Shown here in pieces: positions 1 through 4,676 of a stretch of 5,539 nt of DNA; within the stretch, counting starts at the first letter, position 1, and every line of letters begins with the position of its first letter. Below the pieces are notes generated by a model. The model ran no database searches, was not told where the DNA came from, and worked only from the letters and a program-made list of their open reading frames with translations. Source of the DNA: DATKQI01 sp035532755 (GTDB lineage Bacteria; Pseudomonadota; Alphaproteobacteria; Acetobacterales; Acetobacteraceae); contig DATKQI010000163.1 of the NCBI GenBank assembly GCA_035532755.1, positions 1 through 5,539 of the forward strand. The letters run 5' to 3'. The translations under genes and the position numbers were made by a program.

Positions 1-40
1 CCGTCAGCCCCGCCCCGCAAAGGGGCGTTATCGCGCCGTG

Positions 41-469
41 TCAGGCATCCGGTTTGGGCAGCGCGGCCTTGGGCAGCGGGAAGGCCAGGATGGCGGCCTC
101 GATCTGGTCCCAGCTCTCGCCGCGATGATAGGCGACAGACCCGACCTTGACCGCCCGCTCCCGCGTCGTCTCCACACCTCGCCACCAGGAATCGGCCGCC
201 GCGATCCGCAGCCGGGCCATTTCGGCGCGCTGCCGCACGATCGTCTCGGCGGCCCAGCGGATGGCGGCACTTTCCGCCGCAGACAGACCCTCGGGGGGAT
301 GGGTGTCTCCGGCCATGGCCAGCAGGCGGTTCATGTGCTGCGTCTCGCCGGCCAGCGCCTCATCCAGCGCGGAGCGGGGGCGATCGAGGCCGGTTGCGCG
401 GCGGCGCGCGGGTGCACCCTCCGGATTCGGCATGGTGGCCGGCGTGCTGGATGCGCGACGAGGAATCAC
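41..469 (-). CDS. Hypothetical protein, 142 aa, GTG start
   Basis: I do not recognise the family. The reading frame gives 142 residues. The GTG start is chosen because GGAGGG lies 6 nt upstream of it (476-481); the next in-frame start, ATG at 433 (MPNPEG), has no visible ribosome-binding site. Residues 1-35 are rich in Pro, Arg and Ala and look disordered. From about residue 35 to 130 the sequence looks mostly helical, with a charged stretch (ETIVRQRAEMARLRIAAADS) and a more conserved-looking segment near VGSVAYHRGESWDQIEAA. The tail is Pro/Lys-rich (PLPKAALPKPDA). There is no signal peptide, membrane segment or cysteine cluster. It follows queA on the same strand after a 124-nt gap, so it may have its own promoter. 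The plus-strand frames over the same DNA look like GC-rich shadows. Coding status is fairly likely; function is unknown. Confidence 0.7.
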   Translation of the reverse strand: MIPRRASSTPATMPNPEGAPARRRATGLDRPRSALDEALAGETQHMNRLLAMAGDTHPPEGLSAAESAAIRWAAETIVRQRAEMARLRIAAADSWWRGVETTRERAVKVGSVAYHRGESWDQIEAAILAFPLPKAALPKPDA

Positions 470-593
470 GAAAAACCCTCCACAAACCGTCCGGAGCCGC
501 GACCCGGCCGCCGACGATGATCTACCCGCAAAATGACCATATCGTTAACAGAATAGCAACCTGTGGTTGTTTCACGCCAATCGCGACAACAAC
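470..593. other. queA/hypothetical intergenic region, A+T-richer
   Basis: This stretch separates the queA stop from the hypothetical gene. The part from about 530 to 593 is clearly richer in A+T than its surroundings, as expected of a promoter or terminator region. It contains a short perfect inverted repeat, CAACC-TGT-GGTTG (557-569), about 25 nt past the queA stop, and a GTTAAC palindrome (545-550). The hairpin is short and lacks a clear U-run on the minus strand, so a terminator for queA is only possible. No good sigma-70 promoter was found; the best pair, TTGCTA and TCATTT with 17 bp between, is weak. Confidence 0.4.
476..481 (-). promoter_or_regulatory. Shine-Dalgarno site GGAGGG deciding the GTG start at 469
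   Basis: GGAGGG read on the minus strand lies 6 nt before the GTG at 467-469. It is a near-perfect complement to the 16S rRNA 3' end at good spacing, and it is the main reason to prefer the GTG over the ATG at 433. Confidence 0.65.
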
Positions 594-1661
594 CTAACCC
601 GCTGGAACATCCCCATCCGCGCCCGCCCGGCGATCCAGCAGGCAGGCATCACCGTAGGAATAGAACCGGTAACCGGCGGCAATCGCATGACAATAAGCCG
701 CCTGCATCCGGCTGGTTCCCGCGAACGCGCAGACCAGCATGAACAGCGTCGATCGCGGCAGATGAAAATTCGTCACCAGCCGGTCCACGATCCGGAAGCG
801 ATGGCCGGGGAGGATGAACAGATCCGTTTCGCCCGCGAAGGGGTGCAGGGTGCCGTCCTCGCCCGCCGCCGTTTCCAGCAGCCGCAGCGCGGTGGTGCCC
901 ACCGCGACGACCCGGCCTCCGGCCGCGCGGGCGGCGTTCACCGCGGCCGCCGCGTCGGCGGAAACCATGCCTCGTTCGGGATGCATCCGGTGGGCGGATA
1001 CCTCGTCCGTGCGCACCGGCAGAAAGGTGCCGGCCCCGACATGCAGCGTCACCCGCACCTGCCGCACGCCCCGCGCCGCCAGCGCGGCCAGCACGGCCGG
1101 GGTGAAGTGCAGCCCCGCGGTCGGCGCGGCCACCGCGCCGTCCCGGGCGGCGAAGATGGTCTGGTAATCGGCTTTGTCCGCCGCGGTGGGGCCGGAAGGC
1201 CGGTCGATATAGGGCGGCAGGGCCAGTGCGCCGGCCTGCTGCAAGGCGAGGGCGAATGCCTCTCCCTCGCGATCGAACCGGAGTGCGATGCCGCCATCCG
1301 GGTCGCGCATGACAACGGTCGCGCGGAACCCTTCGGCGCCGTCGATCTCCAGATCATCTCCCCGATGCAGCCGCCGCGCGTTGCGTGCGAGCGCATGCCA
1401 GGTGCCGTCGGCGAGCGGCCGATCCAGCGTGAGCCCGATCCGCGCCACGCCGCGCCGCGCGGTAAGCTGCGCGGGGATCACCCTTGTGTCGTTCGCCACC
1501 AGGATGTCGCCGGGGGCCAGCAGGCCCGGCAGGTCCCGCACCGTATGATCCGCCAGCCCGACGGCCTGCACCGCCAGCAGCCTCGCCGCATCGCGCGGGC
1601 GCGCGGGATGCTGCGCGATCCGCTCCGGCGGCAGCGCGAAATCGAACGCGGAGAGCCGCAT
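594..1661 (-). CDS. queA: S-adenosylmethionine:tRNA ribosyltransferase-isomerase QueA
   Basis: QueA transfers and isomerises the ribosyl group of S-adenosylmethionine onto 7-aminomethyl-7-deazaguanine in the tRNA wobble position, giving epoxyqueuosine in the cytoplasm. The protein has 355 residues, close to the usual length of 340-360, and carries family signatures throughout: FDFALPPERIAQ (6-17), GDILVANDTRVIPAQL (51-66), LPPYIDRP (148-155), DYQTIFA near 165-171, VAAPTAGLHFT (177-187), HVGAGTFLPVR (207-217), AVGTTALRLLE (253-263), TNFHLPRSTLFMLV (297-310) and YSYGDACLL (334-342). The stop is TAG. The ATG lies 1 nt after the TGA of the upstream VOC gene (TGACATG) and has no good ribosome-binding site of its own, so translation is probably coupled to that gene. 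The usual partner tgt is not in the window; it could lie to the left. I see no defects. Confidence 0.97.
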   Translation of the reverse strand: MRLSAFDFALPPERIAQHPARPRDAARLLAVQAVGLADHTVRDLPGLLAPGDILVANDTRVIPAQLTARRGVARIGLTLDRPLADGTWHALARNARRLHRGDDLEIDGAEGFRATVVMRDPDGGIALRFDREGEAFALALQQAGALALPPYIDRPSGPTAADKADYQTIFAARDGAVAAPTAGLHFTPAVLAALAARGVRQVRVTLHVGAGTFLPVRTDEVSAHRMHPERGMVSADAAAAVNAARAAGGRVVAVGTTALRLLETAAGEDGTLHPFAGETDLFILPGHRFRIVDRLVTNFHLPRSTLFMLVCAFAGTSRMQAAYCHAIAAGYRFYSYGDACLLDRRAGADGDVPAG

Positions 1662-1662
1662 G

Positions 1663-2058
1663 TCAGCCGGCGAGGTAGGACGCGATCTCGACCAGATTCC
1701 CGTCCGGATCGCGGCAGTAGACGGAGTTCATCGGCCCCAGCGCGCCGGTGCGCTCCACCGGCCCTTCCTCGATGGCCACGCCGCAGCCTTGCAGGTGCGC
1801 CACCACATCCTTGGGCCTCACCGCGGTGATGAAGCACAGATCGGCCGTGCCGGGGGCGGCCGCGGCGGCGTTCGGCTTGAACTCCGCCCCGTGCTGGTGA
1901 AGGTTGATCTTCTGCCCGCCGAACTTCAGCGCGGTGCGCCGTTGCGCCCCGAACGCCTCGCGTTCCATCCCCAGCACGCGCTGGAACCACGATGCGGTGG
2001 TCTCCACATCCGCGCAGGTGAGCACCAGATGGTCGAGCCGGTCGATGGTGAACCGCAT
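1663..2058 (-). CDS. VOC-family (glyoxalase/dioxygenase-fold) protein, GLOD5-like
   Basis: This is a 131-residue single-chain member of the vicinal oxygen chelate superfamily. It opens with IDRLDHLVLTCADVETTASWF (a standard first beta-alpha unit), continues with KFGGQKINLHQHG (about 45-57), ADLCFIT (72-78) and GALGPMNSVYCRDPDGNLVEI (about 105-125). The likely metal ligands are His10, His54 (of INLH) and Glu124 (of NLVEI), the normal positions in this fold. The FG-QKINLH and TGALGP signatures resemble a subgroup often named 'VOC family virulence protein' or GLOD5-like, whose substrate is not established to my knowledge; I would not call it a glyoxalase I. Its ATG overlaps the fumarase TGA by one base (TGATG), with GAGGG about 9 nt upstream, and its own TGA is 1 nt before queA. 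It is thus tightly built into the transcript. The fold is confident; the reaction is unknown. Confidence 0.93.
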   Translation of the reverse strand: MRFTIDRLDHLVLTCADVETTASWFQRVLGMEREAFGAQRRTALKFGGQKINLHQHGAEFKPNAAAAAPGTADLCFITAVRPKDVVAHLQGCGVAIEEGPVERTGALGPMNSVYCRDPDGNLVEIASYLAG

Positions 2059-3719
2059 CAGGCGAGGCCCTCGAAGAAATCGTTCCCCTTGTCGTCCATC
2101 ACGATGAAGGCGGGGAAGTTTTCCACCTCGATGCGCCAGACCGCTTCCATCCCCAGCTCCGGGTATTCCAGCACCTCCACCTTGCGGATGCAGTCCTCCG
2201 CCAGCCGCGCGGCCGCGCCGCCGATGCTGCCCAGGTAGAACCCGCCATAAGTCTTGCAGGCATCGCGCACCACCCGGGAGCGGTTGCCCTTCGCCAGCAT
2301 CACGAACGATCCGCCGGCCTTCTGGAACTCCGCCACGTAGCTGTCCATCCGCCCGGCCGTGGTGGGGCCGAAGCTGCCCGTCGGCATGCCCTGCGGCGTT
2401 TTCGCCGGGCCCGCGTAGTACACCGGATGGTTCTTCATGTAGTCGGGCAGGCCCTCGCCGCGGTCCAGCCGCTCCTTCAGCTTGGCGTGCGCGATGTCGC
2501 GCGCCACCACCATCGTGCCGGTCAGGGCGAGCCGGGTCTTGATCGGATGGGCTGAAAGCTGCTGGCGGATCTCGCTCATCGGGCGGTTCAGGTCCACCTG
2601 CACCACCGCCCCGCCCAGCGCCGAATCCGTCGCCTCGGGCAGGTATTTCGCCGGGTCGGTCTCAAGCTGCTCCAGGAACACGCCTTCGGGCGTGATTTTC
2701 GCCAGGATCTGCCGGTCCGCGCTGCACGAAACGCCGATGCCCACCGGCAGGCTCGCCCCGTGGCGGGGCAGGCGGATCACCCGCACGTCATGGCAGAAAT
2801 ACTTGCCGCCGAACTGCGCGCCGATGCCCAGGTGCCGCGTCATCTCCAGCACCTGCTTCTCCAGCGTCACGTCGCGGAACGCATGCCCGGCCTTGCTGCC
2901 GGCAGTGGGGAGCGTATCGAGCCAGTGGCAGGAGGCGAGCTTCACGGTTTTCAGCGTGAATTCGGCGCTGGTGCCGCCGATGACGATGGACAGATGGTAC
3001 GGCGGGCAGGCCGAGGTGCCGAGCGTGCGCGCCTTCGCCTCGATGAAGGCCATCAGCTTCTCGGGGTTCAGCAGCGCGCGGGTTTCCTGGTACAGGAAGG
3101 TCTTGTTCGCCGATCCGCCACCCTTGGCGACGAACATGAAATGGAATTCGTCGGCATGCGCCTCGCCGGGTGCGGCGAGGATGTCGAACTGCACCGGCAG
3201 GTTGTTGCCGGTGTTGACCTCCTCGAACATGCTGAGCGGCGCATTCTGCGAATAGCGCAGGTTGGTCTCGGTGAAGGTGCGGTGCACGCCCCAGGACAGC
3301 GCCTCCTCCTCGTCGCCCTCCACCCACACGCGCTGGCCCTTCTTGGCGAACACGATGGCCGTGCCGGTGTCCTGGCACATCGGCAGCACGCCGCTGCCGG
3401 CGATGTTGGCGTTCTTGAGCAGGTCGAGTGCCACGAACCGGTCGTTCTCCGACGCCTCGGGGTCGTCCAGGATGGCGCGCAACTGCGCCAGATGCCCCGG
3501 CCGCAGCAGGTGCGAAACCTCGTGGAACGCCTGGAACGCCAGATCGCTCAACGCCTTGGGGGCGATCTTCAGAACCGTGCGCCCGTCGCAGGTGGCGGTG
3601 GTCACGCCCGTGATGTCGAGCTTCTTCCACGGCGTGCCGTCCGGTCCCAGCGGGAACATCGGCGAATACAGGAAGCCGGGCGGGCGCCCGGTGCCGGCGG
3701 GGATGGAGGGCGCGTTCAT
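2058..3719 (-). CDS. fumA: Fumarate hydratase, class I ([4Fe-4S], single subunit)
   Basis: The enzyme interconverts fumarate and L-malate in the TCA cycle, using an oxygen-sensitive [4Fe-4S] cluster. The 553 residues are a normal length for the one-subunit class I form. Cluster cysteines are Cys115 (LPMCQDTGT), Cys238 (TSACPPYHL) and Cys332 (GVSCSADRQ). Residues matching the active site as I recall it from the Leishmania class I fumarase are Asp117, Arg407, Thr453, Arg457 and Lys477, and the spacing from the third cysteine agrees without gaps. SGSFGPTTAGRMDSY-like and FYLGSIGGAAA motifs mark the C-terminal domain. The ATG at 3719 is chosen because AGAAGGA lies 7 nt upstream and the family N-terminus starts here. 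The frame stays open upstream to 4334, but that part overlaps sspB and is a shadow. It follows sspB by 29 nt and overlaps the VOC gene by 1 nt. Symbol usage (fumA/fumB) varies between genomes. Confidence 0.97.
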   Translation of the reverse strand: MNAPSIPAGTGRPPGFLYSPMFPLGPDGTPWKKLDITGVTTATCDGRTVLKIAPKALSDLAFQAFHEVSHLLRPGHLAQLRAILDDPEASENDRFVALDLLKNANIAGSGVLPMCQDTGTAIVFAKKGQRVWVEGDEEEALSWGVHRTFTETNLRYSQNAPLSMFEEVNTGNNLPVQFDILAAPGEAHADEFHFMFVAKGGGSANKTFLYQETRALLNPEKLMAFIEAKARTLGTSACPPYHLSIVIGGTSAEFTLKTVKLASCHWLDTLPTAGSKAGHAFRDVTLEKQVLEMTRHLGIGAQFGGKYFCHDVRVIRLPRHGASLPVGIGVSCSADRQILAKITPEGVFLEQLETDPAKYLPEATDSALGGAVVQVDLNRPMSEIRQQLSAHPIKTRLALTGTMVVARDIAHAKLKERLDRGEGLPDYMKNHPVYYAGPAKTPQGMPTGSFGPTTAGRMDSYVAEFQKAGGSFVMLAKGNRSRVVRDACKTYGGFYLGSIGGAAARLAEDCIRKVEVLEYPELGMEAVWRIEVENFPAFIVMDDKGNDFFEGLA

Positions 3720-3726
3720 CTGGCGA

Positions 3727-3733
3727 TCCTTCT
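3727..3733 (-). promoter_or_regulatory. Shine-Dalgarno site AGAAGGA for fumarase
   Basis: AGAAGGA on the minus strand lies 7 nt before the ATG at 3717-3719, in the 29-nt sspB-fumarase gap. It settles the start of a frame that otherwise stays open for a further 205 codons upstream. Confidence 0.75.
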
Positions 3734-3748
3734 GGCGCGGAAGCGGGG

Positions 3749-4267
3749 TCAATCCTTGGGGGTGGAGCGGCGGCGGAACGCGTCGAGGCTGACAACCTGC
3801 GGCGCTTCTTCCCCGGCTGGCTGGCTCTCGGCGGCCTCGGCCGGCGGAGGCTCCGCCGCCTGCTCCTGTGCGGGCGGCGCCGCCTCCGCGGGCTGGAAGC
3901 GCAGGCCGTAGCGCACGAACGGGTCGGCGAATCCGGTCATCGCGGCGAACGGCACGGTCAGCATCGACGGGACTGACGAGAACGACAGGCCGACGCGGAA
4001 CAGTCCTGCCGCCTCGTCCACCGCGAGGTCCCAGAACTGGTGCTGCAGCACGATCGTCATTTCCTGTGGATACTGCGCGCGCAGCCGGGCGGGGATGTCC
4101 ACGCCCGGATGGTCGGTGCGGAAGCTCAGATAGAAATGATGCTCGCCGGGCAGCCCGTGCGCCGCCGCGTGCTGCAAGGCGCGCACCGCAACGAGGCGCA
4201 GCGCCTCCTCCGTCCAGGTTTCGTAGGGCAGCAGGCTTTCCGGTGGCTCGTCCGGTTCGTCGGTCAT
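3749..4267 (-). CDS. sspB: ClpXP adaptor SspB, alphaproteobacterial type
   Basis: SspB binds ssrA-tagged proteins and tethers them to ClpX for degradation by ClpXP. The protein has 172 residues from the ATG at 4267, which is preceded by AAGGGAG at 4-nt spacing. In-frame upstream starts reach 4318 but lack this site. The folded, tag-binding domain covers about residues 13-125, with HHFYLSFRTDHPGVDIP (43-59), YPQEMTIVLQHQFWDL (66-81), FRVGLSFSSVPSMLTVPF (90-107) and FADPFVRYGLRF (113-124). An Ala/Pro/Glu/Gln-rich flexible linker (about 126-156) leads to the ClpX-docking peptide VVSLDAFRRR (158-167), followed by five residues. This layout is that of SspB-alpha as known from Caulobacter. The neighbour directly upstream on the same strand is ssrA, which encodes the tag this adaptor would recognise. 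The gene heads the sspB-fumarase-VOC-queA run. Confidence 0.95.
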   Translation of the reverse strand: MTDEPDEPPESLLPYETWTEEALRLVAVRALQHAAAHGLPGEHHFYLSFRTDHPGVDIPARLRAQYPQEMTIVLQHQFWDLAVDEAAGLFRVGLSFSSVPSMLTVPFAAMTGFADPFVRYGLRFQPAEAAPPAQEQAAEPPPAEAAESQPAGEEAPQVVSLDAFRRRSTPKD

Positions 4268-4271
4268 GAAA

Positions 4272-4278
4272 CTCCCTT
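4272..4278 (-). promoter_or_regulatory. sspB: Shine-Dalgarno site AAGGGAG for sspB
   Basis: AAGGGAG on the minus strand lies 4 nt before the ATG at 4265-4267. It supports this start over the upstream in-frame ATGs at 4318 and 4294. Confidence 0.7.
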
Positions 4279-4289
4279 TCACCCGGCCA

Positions 4290-4318
4290 CCCATAGCGCG
4301 GTCGGCCAAACGGGGCAA
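4290..4318 (-). promoter_or_regulatory. Candidate sigma-70-type promoter for the sspB operon
   Basis: On the minus strand TTGCCC (4313-4318) and TATGGG (4290-4295) are 17 bp apart. The first matches 4 of 6 and the second 3 of 6 consensus positions. The start would fall near 4283, leaving a short leader before sspB. The match is weak, and the operon may instead be read through from ssrA. Confidence 0.25.
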
Positions 4319-4337
4319 AGTCCAGGCTGGGCAAAGT
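4313..4337. repeat. Two 9-bp direct repeats GGGCAAAGT
   Basis: GGGCAAAGT occurs at 4313-4321 and again at 4329-4337, 16 bp start to start, between ssrA and sspB. The first copy covers the candidate -35 of the sspB promoter. The spacing (about 1.5 helical turns) could suit a binding site, but two short copies can also arise by chance. Confidence 0.35.
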
Positions 4338-4349
4338 GCGGCATGCGGC

Positions 4350-4522
4350 GGAAGTGGGGGGCTTCTGTTGCCCGGTGCCCCCCGAACCGCGCTTATCGCT
4401 TATGCAGCGATAGCGAGCGCCTCATGATTGTCATTGGCACTTGTCATATGGCCCGATAACGGCGGAACCATGCCGGGCAAAAGATGGGTCTTTACCACGC
4501 GTGTCGAGCCTGTTTCGCCCCC
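4350..4522 (-). ncRNA. ssrA: ssrA coding piece (5' half of mature tmRNA)
   Basis: This piece begins with acceptor strand GGGGGCG and a D-arm-like region. Before the resume codon, GCCCG (4478-4474) can pair with CGGGC (4455-4451), and ATGG (4471-4468) with CCAT (4451-4448); these cross each other as in the first tmRNA pseudoknot, although they share base 4451. The tag frame and its stop-codon hairpin follow. The end is a strong hairpin, GGGGGGC (4383-4377) with GCCCCCC (4362-4356), with a 14-nt loop. No U-run follows, so whether it is also the transcription terminator is unclear. The 3' end is estimated to within about 10 nt. Confidence 0.8.
4400..4438 (-). CDS. ssrA: tmRNA proteolysis-tag reading frame ANDNHEALAIAA
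   Basis: The resume codon is taken as GCC at 4438-4436, giving ANDNHEALAIAA and stop TAA at 4402-4400. With the alanine carried by the tmRNA the appended tag is 13 residues, against 14 in Caulobacter (AANDNFAEEFAVAA). The AANDN start is the part read by SspB-alpha, and the small hydrophobic-Ala-Ala end is the ClpX signal. The end is IAA where LAA or VAA is more usual. This is not an independent gene: the open frame continuing upstream of it is only an accident of the tmRNA sequence. Confidence 0.9.
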   Translation of the reverse strand, partial: ANDNHEALAIAA

Positions 4523-4549
4523 ACACTCCGGCAAGATCGCCGGAAGCAC
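4523..4549 (-). other. ssrA intervening spacer between CCA and the coding piece
   Basis: These 27 nt lie between the CCA end and the GGGGGCG 5' end and would be removed during maturation. They fold into a hairpin: TCCGGC (4544-4539) pairs perfectly with GCCGGA (4532-4527) around a 6-nt loop. Together with the acceptor stem this makes one extended helix, a plausible substrate for RNase P and 3' trimming enzymes. Confidence 0.8.
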
Positions 4550-4622
4550 TGGTGGAGGCGCCGGGTACCGCCCCCGGGTCCACAACGTTTATTCCACGCA
4601 TCGTTTATCGCCATAGCCGGCA
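4550..4622 (-). ncRNA. ssrA: ssrA acceptor piece (3' half of mature tmRNA)
   Basis: This segment is first in the precursor but gives the 3' part of the mature RNA. It contains the T-arm, stem CCGGG/CCCGG around the 7-nt loop GGCGGTA (positions 4577-4561), the acceptor strand CGCCUCC, discriminator A and CCA ending at 4550. The loop is not the usual TTCRANY; I recall similar GGCAGTA-type loops in other alphaproteobacterial tmRNAs, so it may be typical of the lineage. AAACGATG (4606-4599) can pair with CATCTTT (4486-4480) of the coding piece with one bulged C, a candidate for the helix that holds the two pieces together. The 5' end is a rough estimate. Confidence 0.8.
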
Positions 4623-4635
4623 AGCCAGCACACGG

Positions 4636-4664
4636 AATATAGGCTGCCGACCGCCGCGAGGGAA
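4636..4664 (-). promoter_or_regulatory. Candidate ssrA promoter
   Basis: On the minus strand TATATT (4636-4641) is a good -10 match placed so that transcription would start near 4629, just ahead of the acceptor piece. The -35 at 17-bp spacing, TTCCCT (4659-4664), is weak and overlaps the ribosome-binding site of the divergent thyX. No convincing thyX promoter was found on the plus strand. Confidence 0.35.
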
Positions 4665-4676
4665 GGGACCGATCGC

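Larger units (their letters stand above)
4350..4629 (-). ncRNA. ssrA: Transfer-messenger RNA, circularly permuted two-piece form
   Basis: tmRNA rescues stalled ribosomes: it acts first as alanyl-tRNA, then as a short message adding a degradation tag. Read on the minus strand, the gene has the permuted order: acceptor piece ending in CCA at 4550, a short spacer, then the coding piece starting GGGGGCG at 4522. The two ends form a perfect 7-bp acceptor stem, GGGGGCG (4522-4516) with CGCCUCC (4560-4554), including the G3-U70 wobble pair that AlaRS requires, then discriminator A and an encoded CCA. The tRNA-like start GGGGGCGAAACAGGCTCGAC is typical of tmRNA. The tag frame ends in a hairpin whose loop holds the stop codon, as in other tmRNAs (TATCGCT, 4412-4406, with AGCGATA, 4400-4394). 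Both outer ends are estimates: the right from a promoter-like site at 4636-4641, the left from the last strong hairpin (4383-4356). Permutation is standard for alphaproteobacteria. Confidence 0.93.

Noticed and set aside
11..27. CGCCCC/GGGGCG hairpin just past the hypothetical gene as a terminator
   Set aside because: The stem is only 6 bp with a 5-nt loop and no U-run follows on either strand; such hairpins are common in high-GC DNA.
38..520. A 160-codon plus-strand frame opposite the hypothetical gene
   Set aside because: It has Arg/Gly/Pro-rich shadow composition and no good ribosome-binding site, whereas the minus-strand frame has GGAGGG at proper spacing.
567..1829. A 420-codon open frame on the plus strand over queA
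   Set aside because: It is antisense to a clear queA, with Arg/His/Gly/Pro-rich low-quality sequence and no family resemblance; typical of high-GC DNA.
2760..3911. A 383-codon open frame on the plus strand over fumarase
   Set aside because: It is antisense to a fully supported class I fumarase, with biased composition and no recognisable motif.
3720..4334. Extension of the fumarase frame upstream for 205 more codons
   Set aside because: It overlaps sspB on the same strand in another frame, has Arg/Pro/Gly-rich shadow composition, and the family N-terminus plus a good ribosome-binding site place the start at 3719.
4550..4580. An ordinary tRNA gene, suggested by the CCA-ended T-arm-like sequence
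   Set aside because: No anticodon arm or 5' acceptor strand lies upstream; the partner strand is downstream, which fits permuted tmRNA.
4400..4585. A 61-residue minus-strand protein ending in the tag sequence
   Set aside because: The whole stretch is explained as tmRNA; only the last 12 codons are translated, after resumption on the tmRNA.
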